NCBI GenBank assembly: GCA_020633975.1 | Contig: JACKCR010000002.1 | Span: 124,001 to 188,000, forward strand | Source of the DNA: Candidatus Eiseniibacteriota bacterium | Lineage (GTDB): Bacteria; Eisenbacteria; RBG-16-71-46; CAIMUX01 | Direction of reading: 5' to 3' | Length of the DNA stretch: 64,000 bases | Shown here: piece after piece, positions 36,216-45,282 of the stretch | Layout: every line of letters starts with the position of its first letter | Position numbering within the stretch: the stretch's first letter is position 1 | Translations under genes and position numbers: made by a program | Notes under the pieces: model-generated | The model's database searches: none | Told to the model about the DNA's origin: nothing | The model's input: the letters and a program-made list of their open reading frames with translations, nothing else

Positions 36216-36307
36216 CGAACGAGGTCGAGCCTCCGCGTTGCGGATTCACCGATCGCGATGAACGAGACTGCGAGTGTTGTGACGGAGAGCAGGTGGCTGC
36301 GGCGCAT
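36212..36307 (-). pseudogene. 31-codon remnant: signal peptide joined to a protein end
   Basis: ATG at 36307 behind a strong GGAGG (CCGGAGGTCTC) opens a signal-peptide-like sequence (MRRSHLLSVTTLAVSFIAIG), followed directly by ESATRRLDLVR and a stop. The end resembles the last residues of the sorting-domain proteins here (for example RLLILR, MVVLR). This looks like a secreted-protein gene whose middle was deleted in frame, but it might be a real micro-peptide. It overlaps the stop of the convergent membrane-protein gene by 4 bases. Confidence 0.45.
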
Positions 36308-36489
36308 GAGACCTCCGGTGGACTGCGGATCGAAGGGACGAGTGAGAGTGGTGAGATACTAGGTCGTGAGCGTATCCGGGTCCATGGCCGGGGCGTTCGA
36401 CCCGAGACTGTGGCGCTTCGTGGCTCGTTTCTGGTGCTACTCTCGTGAAACCACCTTTCTTGCGTGAGCCTCGTTCCAGGGGGGATACC

Positions 36490-37953
36490 ATGTACGCGAA
36501 TGCCCGCTCGAGGGTCATCCGTTTCACCGCTGCATTGGTCGTGCTCTGCATTCAGTTGTCACCCACTGTTTCCGGCGCCGAAGCGGGGTCGGATTGGTGG
36601 GGTGGCTTCGCACCCCCGTCGTCCGGCGGGCAAGGTCTGGACGGGCCAGTCCGGGCGCTCCTCGACACCGGAGGCACTCTCATCGCGGGCGGAGAGTTCA
36701 CCAACGCAGGTGGTATCTCTGCCAATCACGTCGCGGAGTGGAACGGTTCGAGCTGGGAACCCTTCGGTTCCGGCACCGACGGCACGGTGACGTCGCTTCT
36801 CTCCTTCGGTGGCGGTGTGGTCGCCGCGGGAGAGTTCTCCCTTGCCGGAGGCGTGGGCGCGTCGAACGTCGCGTTCTGGGACGGGGCGGCATGGAGTGCG
36901 CTTGGTGGTGGTGTGAACGGGGTCGTGGAGGCCCTTGCGAGTTTCCAAGGGCTACTCATCGCCGGGGGGCGCTTCACCGAAGCGGGCGGTGTATCCGCAC
37001 CGTACCTCGCGGCTTGGGATGGTGCCGAGTGGTTCGACCTGGGGGCCGGACTCAACGGATGGGTCTTCGCGCTCTCGACTTATGGCGATGCGCTCGCCGT
37101 GGGCGGTTGGTTCACGTCGTCGAACGGCGGCGGCATCCGGATCACCTCGTGGGACGGATCGACCTGGTCGGCTCCCTTCGGTCCCGTGAATGGACCGATC
37201 TGGGGGCTCACACGGTGGCCACTCGGAAGCCCGGACGCACTCGTCTCGACCGGATTCTTCGAGATCTCGGGCGGCGCTGCGACGAACTCGATCGCGGCGT
37301 GGAATGGGAGCGACTGGTATCCGGTCGGTGGGGGAATGAACGGACTCGCGAACTGCGCGGCGTCGCACTTCGGTCGGCTCTTCGCTGGCGGTAGTTTCGA
37401 CCTCGCGGACGGGTTGCCCGCGGCGGGAGTCGCGTTGTGGACGGGCGATGGATGGGAGGGGTTGGGCACCGGCATCGATGGCCATGTGAGGGCCCTCACC
37501 TCGCACCAATCGAGCCTCTACGTAGGTGGAGACTTCACCGAGGCTGGCGGCATGCCTTCGAGCTACATCGCGCGTTGGGACGGTCAGGTTCCTTCAGACG
37601 TGCCGGACGGCCCGGATCGTGGCCCGGCTCCATGGGCCGAAGACGCGAGCCCTCGCCTTCTCGCCGTCCCCAATCCGGTCCGCGGCGGAGAGTCTGTCGA
37701 GTTCCGTCTCCAGCTGCCGGGAGATGGCGGTGAGCGGCACGTTAGGCTCGCCGTGTTCGACGTGCACGGCCGCCAAGTCGCTGCGGTTCTCGACCGGCCC
37801 ATGTCCGTGGGAACGCACCGGATCCGTTGGGACGGCAGCTCGGACGACGGTGCCGTCCTGCCGTCGGGGTCGTACTTCGCGCGCCTAGAGGTAGCAGGAC
37901 AGGTGACGACGACGAAGGTCGAACGCTTGGGCGCCCCCGTGCAGAAGCGTTGA
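36490..37953 (+). CDS. Secreted WNGSxW-repeat propeller protein with sorting domain
   Basis: 487 residues from ATG at 36490 (AGGGGGGATACC before it). Signal peptide is about 1-31 (FTAALVVLCIQLSPTVSGAEA). Eight or so repeats of about 42 residues follow, with AGGxFTxAGGxxAxxxAxWxGxxWxxxGxG (for example GGEFTNAGGISANHVAEWNG), a propeller type common in FCB bacteria. The last 95 residues are a FlgD-Ig-like domain (AVPNPVRGGESVEFRL, IRWDGSSDDGAVLPSGSYFA) with an unusual short extension after the final strand (ERLGAPVQKR). Exported, partner unknown. A weak hairpin (37953-37981) follows. Confidence 0.92.
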   Translation: MYANARSRVIRFTAALVVLCIQLSPTVSGAEAGSDWWGGFAPPSSGGQGLDGPVRALLDTGGTLIAGGEFTNAGGISANHVAEWNGSSWEPFGSGTDGTVTSLLSFGGGVVAAGEFSLAGGVGASNVAFWDGAAWSALGGGVNGVVEALASFQGLLIAGGRFTEAGGVSAPYLAAWDGAEWFDLGAGLNGWVFALSTYGDALAVGGWFTSSNGGGIRITSWDGSTWSAPFGPVNGPIWGLTRWPLGSPDALVSTGFFEISGGAATNSIAAWNGSDWYPVGGGMNGLANCAASHFGRLFAGGSFDLADGLPAAGVALWTGDGWEGLGTGIDGHVRALTSHQSSLYVGGDFTEAGGMPSSYIARWDGQVPSDVPDGPDRGPAPWAEDASPRLLAVPNPVRGGESVEFRLQLPGDGGERHVRLAVFDVHGRQVAAVLDRPMSVGTHRIRWDGSSDDGAVLPSGSYFARLEVAGQVTTTKVERLGAPVQKR

Positions 37954-37981
37954 ACCCCGTTCGGCCCGTGTGCAACGGGTT
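37953..37981 (+). terminator. Possible terminator hairpin
   Basis: AACCCCGTT (37953-37961) pairs with AACGGGTT (37974-37981) with one bulged C, directly at the stop of the preceding gene. A T6 run occurs only much further on (about 38048). Confidence 0.35.
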
Positions 37982-38325
37982 GACGGGTGTGGTGGCCCCG
38001 ACGATCATGACGTGACCCCAGATCGGGCCTGAAGGGCGAATCGGTGCTTTTTTGCGTTTGAGCGCGCAACTCCGTCGCGAGCACTCACGAAAAGGGATGG
38101 GTGAGTGTCGTGGGCGGCATGGCCGAGGTCCGTTCGGCCGCGGCGTCTGGGCAACAGTGTGTCGTCACGAACTTGGTGGAGGATTGCGGTCCTCGGTTGT
38201 CGCGTCGCTCTGAGATTCGACGCCTGATAGGGATGTGCGGACCGGCTTCGCGACCTGGGTTTCCAAGGTTCGAGTTCGGGGCGACGTCGGGTGGATCGCT
38301 ATCTGGATGGAAGGAGTTCCACGTC
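37982..38325. other. Intergenic region before the small lipoprotein
   Basis: About 345 bases. A T-rich stretch (CTTTTTTGCGTTTG, about 38046-38060) stands out in the GC-rich background and may mark a promoter. The plus frame from 38101 is open into the lipoprotein, but its upstream part has no homology-like pattern. Confidence 0.45.
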
Positions 38326-38745
38326 ATGCCATGGATCCGGTTGTCTCTGCTCGTTGCCGTACTCGTATCCGGCCTGTCCTGCGCGGGCTCGGGAGTTCCG
38401 AAGGATTTCAAGGTGGTGTTCGGCGAGGGTGGAGGTGTGACCGGCCAGTGGCGAGGACACACCATCGCTGCGGACGGTCAGGTCGAAACCTGGGCCGGCG
38501 CGTCTGCCGAAGTGAATCCGAAGCCTGCCGGCAAGCTCTCCGACAAGTCCAGGTCCGCGATCTGGGACGAGCTCGAGAAGTCGGGCTACTTCGAGATCGA
38601 ACGGAACGAGCCGGGCAACATGACCCGGTTCATCCGCGTGACCGCAAACGAAGAGACCCACGAAGTCACCTGGCCCGCCGGTGGGAGCGACGACACCCTC
38701 GAGGGGCTGCTCGCATTCTGCCGTGAACAAGTGAAGAACCAGTGA
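38326..38745 (+). CDS. Small putative lipoprotein, unknown function
   Basis: 139 residues from ATG at 38326, with AAGGAG 10 bases before it. The hydrophobic N-terminus (IRLSLLVAVLVSGLSCAGS) has a weak lipobox ending at C19. The mature part has strands FKVVFGEGGGVTGQWRGHTI, helix KSRSAIWDELEKSGYFEIE, and FIRVTANEETHEVTWPAG, a small alpha/beta domain like DUF6438-type proteins that bind nothing known. Its stop overlaps an alternative GTG start of the M4 peptidase gene, so the two are probably cotranscribed. A helper or inhibitor of the protease is possible but unsupported. Confidence 0.85.
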   Translation: MPWIRLSLLVAVLVSGLSCAGSGVPKDFKVVFGEGGGVTGQWRGHTIAADGQVETWAGASAEVNPKPAGKLSDKSRSAIWDELEKSGYFEIERNEPGNMTRFIRVTANEETHEVTWPAGGSDDTLEGLLAFCREQVKNQ

Positions 38746-38771
38746 ACCAGGACGCGTCGAAGGAGGCGCCA

Positions 38772-41700
38772 ATGACGACCCGTACACCGATCCGAACCAC
38801 TCCTATCCCTGCCGTGCTGGTTCCAGGCCTCTGTCTTCTGATGGCGGCGAGCGCGGAAGCGATCGACACGTCCCATTTCCCGATCCCGCTTCCAGAGGTG
38901 AAGAGCAGTGAGACCGCTGCGCGTCCTGCGAAGCAGATGGCAGTTCCCGACGATGCCGGACGACCCGGGTTCGCGGCGAAGACGGCGAACCGGTTTGCCG
39001 GGTCCGTGGGCCGGACGCAGCCGGCCAGCGAGCAGCTGATCGTGGGAGTCGAGCGGCGTCTCGAAGCGATCCGCCAGGCCAAACTGCTCGGCCTCGATCG
39101 GAATCCAGCCGCGCGACATCTCGGTTCCACCGACGCCGTCTTCGGTTTCGAGCGGCTCGAGTCCTCCAACCCGGATCTCCAGATCCGCTGGCACGAGGAC
39201 ACTGGTGTTCCTCGGTTCATCAGCGGAACGAACCTCCTGCCGATGACGGCGACCCCGTTCGCGCCGGAGGATGCAGCGGCCGCGTTCCTGCGCGATCAGA
39301 AGGCGCTCCTTCGGATCGACGATCCGAGCGCCGAGTTCGAGCAGACGGAGAAGATCGAGAGCGAGGACGGTTTCCAGGCGGTCAGGCTCCAGCAGGTGCA
39401 TGAGGGCATCCCTGTCTGGGCCCGCGACGTGGTCGTTCGTCTCGATCGGTCCGGCCGGGTGAGCGGATTCAGCGGAACGCACCTCCCGAGTGCGTCGTTC
39501 CCCGACGCGACTCCCGCCGTCTCCGAGGGCGCGGCTGCGCAGACTGCGCGTGAGTCGATGAGTGATCGGTACGGTACAGCGGCCGTTTCCGAGACGCCCG
39601 AGCTGATGTATTTCCTGCCGATCGCGGGGAACCCGGAAGCCGAGTCAACGCAGAAGGAGCCCCGTCTCGCGTGGCGGGTGCGGACGAGAGGGAACGCGCA
39701 TCAGGTGGACGACGTGTTCGTCGATGCGATGACCGGAGCGATCCTCCACAGCTCCACCCGAGTCTGCATGACCGGCCCGGCTACGGGTTCCGGGCGCGAT
39801 CTCGCGGGCGTGACGCGGAGCCTCGAGCTCTGGGAGTCGAACGGTACGAACTTCATGGTCAACACGACCAAAGACATGTTCGACCTGAACGGTAGCCAGA
39901 TGCCCGACAATCCCAAGGGCGGGATCCTCATCGCGAACGCGAACCACGCGGAGAACACGCAGGAACTCTTCCACGTCACGTCGAACAATCTGAACAGCTG
40001 GACGGGCTCGGAGAACGCGGTTTCGTCTTCGTTCTACGCCGGCCAGGTCTACGACTACTTCAAGCAGCGCCATAGCCGGACGAGCATCGACGGCAACGGT
40101 GGGGCGATGATCCTGGTCGTGAACTTCGGGACGAACTTCGCGAACGCGTTCTGGTCTGCTCCGATCATGCACTTCGGGAACGGAGACGGGCAGGACTTCA
40201 GCGACCTCGCGGGCTCGCTCGACGTGACCGCGCACGAGATGAGTCACGGCGTCACCGAGCACACCGCGAACCTCGTCTACGAGTTCCAGTCCGGTGCGCT
40301 CAACGAGCACTTCTCGGACGCCTTCGGAGTGGCGACCGACTTCTTCGCGAACGGGAACGGTGCGAACTGGCTCCTCGGCGAGGAAGTGACCACGCCGAAC
40401 ATCGCGGGTGACTGTCTCCGCAACATGATCGACCCCGGAGCCTCGAACGTCGCGTTCGGAGGCCAGCCCCGTCACATGAACGAGTACCGAAACCTCACCA
40501 TCCAGCAGGACAACGGCGGTGTCCACATCAACAGCGGCATCCCGAACCGCGCGTTCTACTTCGCGACGGTGGATCAGGGGCTCGGCATCGAAGCGACGGA
40601 GAAGATCTGGTACCGCGCGCTCACGCAGTACCTCAACCGGAGTTCCCAGTTCGTCGACTTCCGTCTCGCCACCATCCAGGCTGCGGTCGACCTCTACGGT
40701 GCCGCGGCCGGCAACTCCGTAGCGGCGGCGATGGACGCAGTCGGGATCACCGATGGAGAACCGACCGATCCGGGTGGCGATCTTCCGGACAACACCGGTG
40801 CGGACTATCTCTCGTTCATCGATGCGTCGACCGGGAATGTGATCCGCGTCGACCTTCCGAACGGCTCGAGCTTCGAGCAGATCACGGGTGTCTCGATCGC
40901 TGCGAGCGGCCGCCCCAGTTTTGCGGACGACGGCTCGATCTTCGCCTGGGTGGCGGCGGACCAGAACATCTATGTTTCAGCGAGCAACGGTTCTGGCACG
41001 CAGCAGCTCAGCGATACAGGGGATTGGAACAGCGTTGCGATCAACGCGGAAGGGACCATTCTCGCAGCGACGACCGTGTACGCCGACGGGATGATCTACC
41101 TGTTCGACCTCGGGACCGGCAACGGCCAGGCCGTCGAACTCCAGTCTCAGAACTCCTCCGATGGCGACATCCCGAGCAACATCGTGGCGGCCGACGTCAT
41201 GGAGTTCGCGGCCGGTGGCGACTATCTGATCTACGATACGCTCAACAGAAGCGAGTTCGGCGGCACGGAACTCGAGTTCTGGGACATCAACCTCCTGCGT
41301 CTCACCGACGGAACGTTCTTCCGCGTCTTCCCGTCGCTGCCCGCGGGGGAGAGCGTCGGGAACCCGACCCTCGGTCAGAACCACGACAACCTCATGGCGT
41401 TCGACTACGTGGACACGGAGCCCAACGTCTACGTGCTCGCAGTCGACTTCGAGACGGGTGACGTGGGCCAGCTCACGAACAACTTCGACTCGCTCGGCCG
41501 TCCCACTTTCGCGGGGGACGATGGCGCCGTGTACTACCAGTACGATGACGGGTCGAGTCAGCGCCAGATCTGGTACGTCGAACTCGAAGCGGGTGGCCTG
41601 AACGGCGACCCGAAGACCGATACTGCGGTGCTGAACGGAGCACTCAATCCCGTGTTCTTCACGATCGGCACGCGTCCGACTCCGATCCTCCTTTCGGCGC

Positions 41701-42278
41701 TCGAAGGCGACTGGTTTGGGGATCAAGTGGTCCTGGAGTGGGAGGTACCCGATGTCGCCTCGCACGTCGGCTTCGAGGTCGAGCGTGTGATCGAGTCGGG
41801 AAGCCCAGAGCTTCGGACGCCGGATCCGATCTCTTCCCGCGACGGTCAGGACGGGCGATTCCAGTTCGTGGACGAAGCCCCGGTCGCGGCGTCGCGGGCG
41901 GAGTACCGGATCATCGGGGTGAAGTCCGACGGGCACACCGAGGAACTCGGTCGCCTCGAGCTCACGCCGGGCCGTTCCGGTTCGATCGGCGAGTCGCTGG
42001 CGCTTCTGCCCGCGTATCCGAATCCGTTCGCTGGTTCGGTTCAGCTCCGCTTCACGGTTCCGTCCGACACGGGGCTTCCGACCTCGGTCACGATCCACGA
42101 CGTCCAAGGCCGAGTCGTGGCGCGTCCGGTCGCCGCTGAGCAGCTGGCATCCGGGGTGCACCAGGTGGAGTGGGACGGACGGACGGAAGACGGACGTCCT
42201 GCGAGCGCGGGTGTGTTCTTCGTCCGCCTCTCCCAGGGCGGGATGGAGCAAACGCAGCGAGTGACGCTGCTGAGGTAG
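38772..42278 (+). CDS. Secreted thermolysin-family (M4) metallopeptidase, multidomain
   Basis: 1168 residues from ATG at 38772 (AGGAGGCGCCA before it; the GTG at 38742 lacks one). Signal peptide is about 1-30. An FTP/PepSY propeptide follows (about 80-300, VRLQQVHEGIPVWARDVVVR). The catalytic domain has HEMSH (H488, E489, H492), third zinc ligand E512 in GALNEHFSDAFG, and catalytic H585 in GVHINSGIPNRAF, so it should be active. Next comes a TolB/WD40-like propeller (about 665-970), a fibronectin-like segment, and a C-terminal FlgD-Ig-like domain (AYPNPFAGSVQLRF, VEWDGRTEDGRPASAGVFFV, ending VTLLR). The usual M4 length is 500-700; the propeller insert is uncommon. An exported protein-degrading enzyme, probably surface-bound. 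Confidence 0.95.
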   Translation: MTTRTPIRTTPIPAVLVPGLCLLMAASAEAIDTSHFPIPLPEVKSSETAARPAKQMAVPDDAGRPGFAAKTANRFAGSVGRTQPASEQLIVGVERRLEAIRQAKLLGLDRNPAARHLGSTDAVFGFERLESSNPDLQIRWHEDTGVPRFISGTNLLPMTATPFAPEDAAAAFLRDQKALLRIDDPSAEFEQTEKIESEDGFQAVRLQQVHEGIPVWARDVVVRLDRSGRVSGFSGTHLPSASFPDATPAVSEGAAAQTARESMSDRYGTAAVSETPELMYFLPIAGNPEAESTQKEPRLAWRVRTRGNAHQVDDVFVDAMTGAILHSSTRVCMTGPATGSGRDLAGVTRSLELWESNGTNFMVNTTKDMFDLNGSQMPDNPKGGILIANANHAENTQELFHVTSNNLNSWTGSENAVSSSFYAGQVYDYFKQRHSRTSIDGNGGAMILVVNFGTNFANAFWSAPIMHFGNGDGQDFSDLAGSLDVTAHEMSHGVTEHTANLVYEFQSGALNEHFSDAFGVATDFFANGNGANWLLGEEVTTPNIAGDCLRNMIDPGASNVAFGGQPRHMNEYRNLTIQQDNGGVHINSGIPNRAFYFATVDQGLGIEATEKIWYRALTQYLNRSSQFVDFRLATIQAAVDLYGAAAGNSVAAAMDAVGITDGEPTDPGGDLPDNTGADYLSFIDASTGNVIRVDLPNGSSFEQITGVSIAASGRPSFADDGSIFAWVAADQNIYVSASNGSGTQQLSDTGDWNSVAINAEGTILAATTVYADGMIYLFDLGTGNGQAVELQSQNSSDGDIPSNIVAADVMEFAAGGDYLIYDTLNRSEFGGTELEFWDINLLRLTDGTFFRVFPSLPAGESVGNPTLGQNHDNLMAFDYVDTEPNVYVLAVDFETGDVGQLTNNFDSLGRPTFAGDDGAVYYQYDDGSSQRQIWYVELEAGGLNGDPKTDTAVLNGALNPVFFTIGTRPTPILLSALEGDWFGDQVVLEWEVPDVASHVGFEVERVIESGSPELRTPDPISSRDGQDGRFQFVDEAPVAASRAEYRIIGVKSDGHTEELGRLELTPGRSGSIGESLALLPAYPNPFAGSVQLRFTVPSDTGLPTSVTIHDVQGRVVARPVAAEQLASGVHQVEWDGRTEDGRPASAGVFFVRLSQGGMEQTQRVTLLR

Positions 42279-42347
42279 GCAGACCCCGGCTGAGCCGGAG
42301 GCCAGTTCGGTCAATGCTGGCTGGCGCAGCGGGCGCGAAGGATCGCG

Positions 42348-45101
42348 ATGACGAAGCCGTGGATCGTCCTCAAGTTCGGAGGTACGTCGGTCGCCACCGG
42401 GGAACGGTGGTCCGTCATCGCCAAGCGCGCCCGCGAGCTGCTCCCCGAGCATCGGGTCTGGATCGTCGCCTCGGCGCTGTCCCAAGTTTCGAACCGTCTC
42501 GAGTCTGCGATGCGCGAAGCGCTCGGCGCAGAGATCGACGTGCGCGCCGCGACCGGCGGCACGAGTCGTCCGGACGAGACGGGCGGCGAACGCACACGCG
42601 CGACCCTGGCGTCCGAGTCCTACGAGTGGATCGCGTCCGCGCATCGCCGTCTCGCGGACGAGGTCGGACTCGGAGACGACGAGTTCCAGCCGGTGGCGCT
42701 CCTACTCCAGGATCTTCGCCGGACCCTCGAGGGCATCCGTCTCACCCGCGAGGCATCACCCAGGCTCCGTGCTAGGGTGATGGCGTTCGGAGAGCTCGCG
42801 TCGACTCGGCTCGGCCTCGCAGTGCTCGCGAGGCATGGGATCGAAGCGACGTGGGTCGATGCCCGCGATCTCCTCGAATCGGACGAAGCCGCCGCGGTGC
42901 AGGACGAGACGCGGTACCTCGAAGCCTCCGTGGACGCGACGGCCGATCGGGCGCGAGCCGACCATGCAGCCGAAGGACGCGACGTCGTCCTCACACAGGG
43001 CTTCATCGCGCGGACGCCTCGCGGAGACACCTGCCTCCTCGGAAGGGGAGGGAGTGACACTTCGGGAGGCCTCTTCGCCGCGCTCGTGGAGGCGAGTCGG
43101 CTCGAGATCTGGACGGACGTCCACGGGATGTTCTCCGCCGATCCGCGTCAGATTCCGAGTGCCCGGCTCGTGCGCCGGATCGGGTACCGAGAGGCCGAGG
43201 AACTCGCGGCGATGGGAGCCAAGGTGCTCCATCCGCGCTGCATCGGACCGGTCTCCCGTGCCGGCATTCCGCTCGTCATCCGCAATGCGCAGGATCCTGG
43301 TGCAGAAGGAACGTGGATCGGCCCGCTGGGCGACGACGACCCCGCGGTCACCGCCGTCGTCTGCCGAACGAACGTGACGATGCTCACCGTGTCGACCCTC
43401 GCGATGTGGGGCGCTCACGGATTCCTCGCGCGGGTCTTCCAGCCGTTCGACGAACTCGGCATCTCGATAGATCTGGTCGCGACATCGCAGGCTGCAGTGA
43501 GCGTGACGTTGGACCGGATCCCCGGCGACGTCGACGGCGCGCCGTTCGGGGCGCTGCTCGAACGTCTCCGGCGTCTGGGCACCGTCGAGGTGATCCACCC
43601 GTGTGCGGTCGTCTCCATCGTGGGACGTCGGATCCGCACAGTGCTTCACGAGCTGGGGCCTGCGCTCTCCGTCTTCCGCGAGCATCAAGTGCATCTCGTG
43701 AGCGAATCGTCCGAGGATCTGAACCTCTCGTTCGTCGTCGGGGAGTCGGATGCTCGACTCTTGGTCCGCGAGCTCCACGATCGGCTCTTTCCGGTGCAGC
43801 GATCCGACGATTCCAGGTTCGGTCCGTCCTGGGAGCTGCTGGAGAGTCGCAGTTCGGCCGGCACGACCGCAGCGGATGTTGGGGGGCACTTCGTCGGCCG
43901 GGGGCACTCGGTCGGCCAGGGAGACTCCGGCTCTGCGGACACATCGACCGAGTCACGCGCCCCCTCCAAGGCGGCGTGGTGGAGATCCCGCCAGGATGTG
44001 CTTCTCTCTTCCGTGGCGAAAGACGACGCACTCTACGTCTACCACGCGCCGTCCGTCGGAGCACGCGCAGAGGAGCTACGCGACCAACTCTCTTCGGTCG
44101 CCCGGTTCCACTACTCGATGAAGGCGAACTCGCATCCCTCCGTGCTTCGGACCGTAAAGGAGCGCGGCTTCGCCCTCGAATGCGTATCAGCGGCAGAGAT
44201 CGCTCGGGTCCGCGAGGTTCTGGGAGACGAGGTCCCGATCCTCTTCACGCCGAACTTCTGCCCGATCGAAGAATACTCGTTCGCATTCGAGAACGACGCG
44301 ACGGTGACGATCGACGGACCGGACGCGCTTCGTCAGGCGCCGGGACGGTTCGAGGGACGGGAGGTCGGTCTCCGGATCGATCCGGGTGTCGGCCTGGGAC
44401 ACCACGAGAAGGTGCGGACGGCTGGGCCCCAGGCGAAGTTCGGTCATCCGCTCGAGGACTTGGCGAGCGTGCTCGAGGCGGCGCGCGAACTCGGCGTTCG
44501 AATCGTGGGTCTCCACGCCCACGTCGGTAGCGGTATCCGCGACGCCGCTGCCTGGTCTCACACCGCCGAAGCGCTCGGATCCCTGCGCCGCAACCTCCCG
44601 GACCTCCGGTGGATCGACCTCGGAGGCGGGCTCGGCGTGGTGGAGCGACCAGGTCAGGAACCGCTCGATCTCGCCGCCGTCGAGTCCACCCTCGCCGCGA
44701 GCCGTGTCGAGATCGGTGGAGTGGATCTCTGGCTCGAGCCGGGGCGCTACCTGGTGAGCGAAGCTGGCGTCCTTCTCGTGAAGGTGACGCAGGTGCGGCA
44801 GAAGGGAGGCGTGCGGTTCGTCGGGGTTGCGACCGGGATGAACTCGCTCCTCCGGCCCGCGCTCTACGGTGCCTGGCATGCCATCCACAACCTCTCCCGA
44901 TTGGGGGACGCCCCCACCGGCTACGCCCACGTCGTCGGTCCCATCTGCGAGACCGGTGACGTCCTGGGCCGCGATCGACTGCTTCCCGAGACTCGGCCGG
45001 GGGACGTCCTCCTGATCGAGAACTGCGGCGCCTACGGCGCGGTGATGTCCTCGCAATACAACTTGCGAGCGCCTGCTGGGGAGCTCGTCCTGGGCGACTG
45101 A
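42348..45101 (+). CDS. Bifunctional aspartate kinase / diaminopimelate decarboxylase
   Basis: 917 residues. The N-terminal aspartokinase (about 1-465) has KFGGTSVA, LLGRGGSDTSGG, WTDVHGMFSADPR and two ACT-like segments (about 340-470) expected to bind lysine as feedback inhibitor. A variable linker (about 500-545, GGHFVGRGHSVGQGDSGS) leads to an alanine-racemase-type PLP barrel with FHYSMKANSH (PLP lysine K592), HAHVGSGI, DLGGGLGV, EPGRYLV and ICETGDVLGRDR. It thus joins the first and last steps of lysine biosynthesis in the cytoplasm. Such fusions are known in Xanthomonadales and scattered elsewhere. ATG at 42348 begins the conserved KPWIVLKFGG. It stands alone, 69 bases behind the peptidase. 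Confidence 0.95.
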   Translation: MTKPWIVLKFGGTSVATGERWSVIAKRARELLPEHRVWIVASALSQVSNRLESAMREALGAEIDVRAATGGTSRPDETGGERTRATLASESYEWIASAHRRLADEVGLGDDEFQPVALLLQDLRRTLEGIRLTREASPRLRARVMAFGELASTRLGLAVLARHGIEATWVDARDLLESDEAAAVQDETRYLEASVDATADRARADHAAEGRDVVLTQGFIARTPRGDTCLLGRGGSDTSGGLFAALVEASRLEIWTDVHGMFSADPRQIPSARLVRRIGYREAEELAAMGAKVLHPRCIGPVSRAGIPLVIRNAQDPGAEGTWIGPLGDDDPAVTAVVCRTNVTMLTVSTLAMWGAHGFLARVFQPFDELGISIDLVATSQAAVSVTLDRIPGDVDGAPFGALLERLRRLGTVEVIHPCAVVSIVGRRIRTVLHELGPALSVFREHQVHLVSESSEDLNLSFVVGESDARLLVRELHDRLFPVQRSDDSRFGPSWELLESRSSAGTTAADVGGHFVGRGHSVGQGDSGSADTSTESRAPSKAAWWRSRQDVLLSSVAKDDALYVYHAPSVGARAEELRDQLSSVARFHYSMKANSHPSVLRTVKERGFALECVSAAEIARVREVLGDEVPILFTPNFCPIEEYSFAFENDATVTIDGPDALRQAPGRFEGREVGLRIDPGVGLGHHEKVRTAGPQAKFGHPLEDLASVLEAARELGVRIVGLHAHVGSGIRDAAAWSHTAEALGSLRRNLPDLRWIDLGGGLGVVERPGQEPLDLAAVESTLAASRVEIGGVDLWLEPGRYLVSEAGVLLVKVTQVRQKGGVRFVGVATGMNSLLRPALYGAWHAIHNLSRLGDAPTGYAHVVGPICETGDVLGRDRLLPETRPGDVLLIENCGAYGAVMSSQYNLRAPAGELVLGD

Positions 45102-45282
45102 CGCGCCCTGCCGCTCAGTGGCCCTCTCCCGATGGGTCTGTGGCCCACTCGTTCGCTGCCCGGCTCGCCACGCGGTCGCCCGTCGCCATCAAATCTCTCC
45201 GCACTGCCACACTTCTGCCATATGGCGGAGGTTCTAAGGGGCACGGAAACGCACCGTGGTCGGCGGTGCGGGGAGTGACACC

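Noticed and set aside
42279-42347. Lysine riboswitch before the aspartokinase fusion
   Set aside because: The gap is only 69 bases, far too short for the L-box, and shows no matching core.
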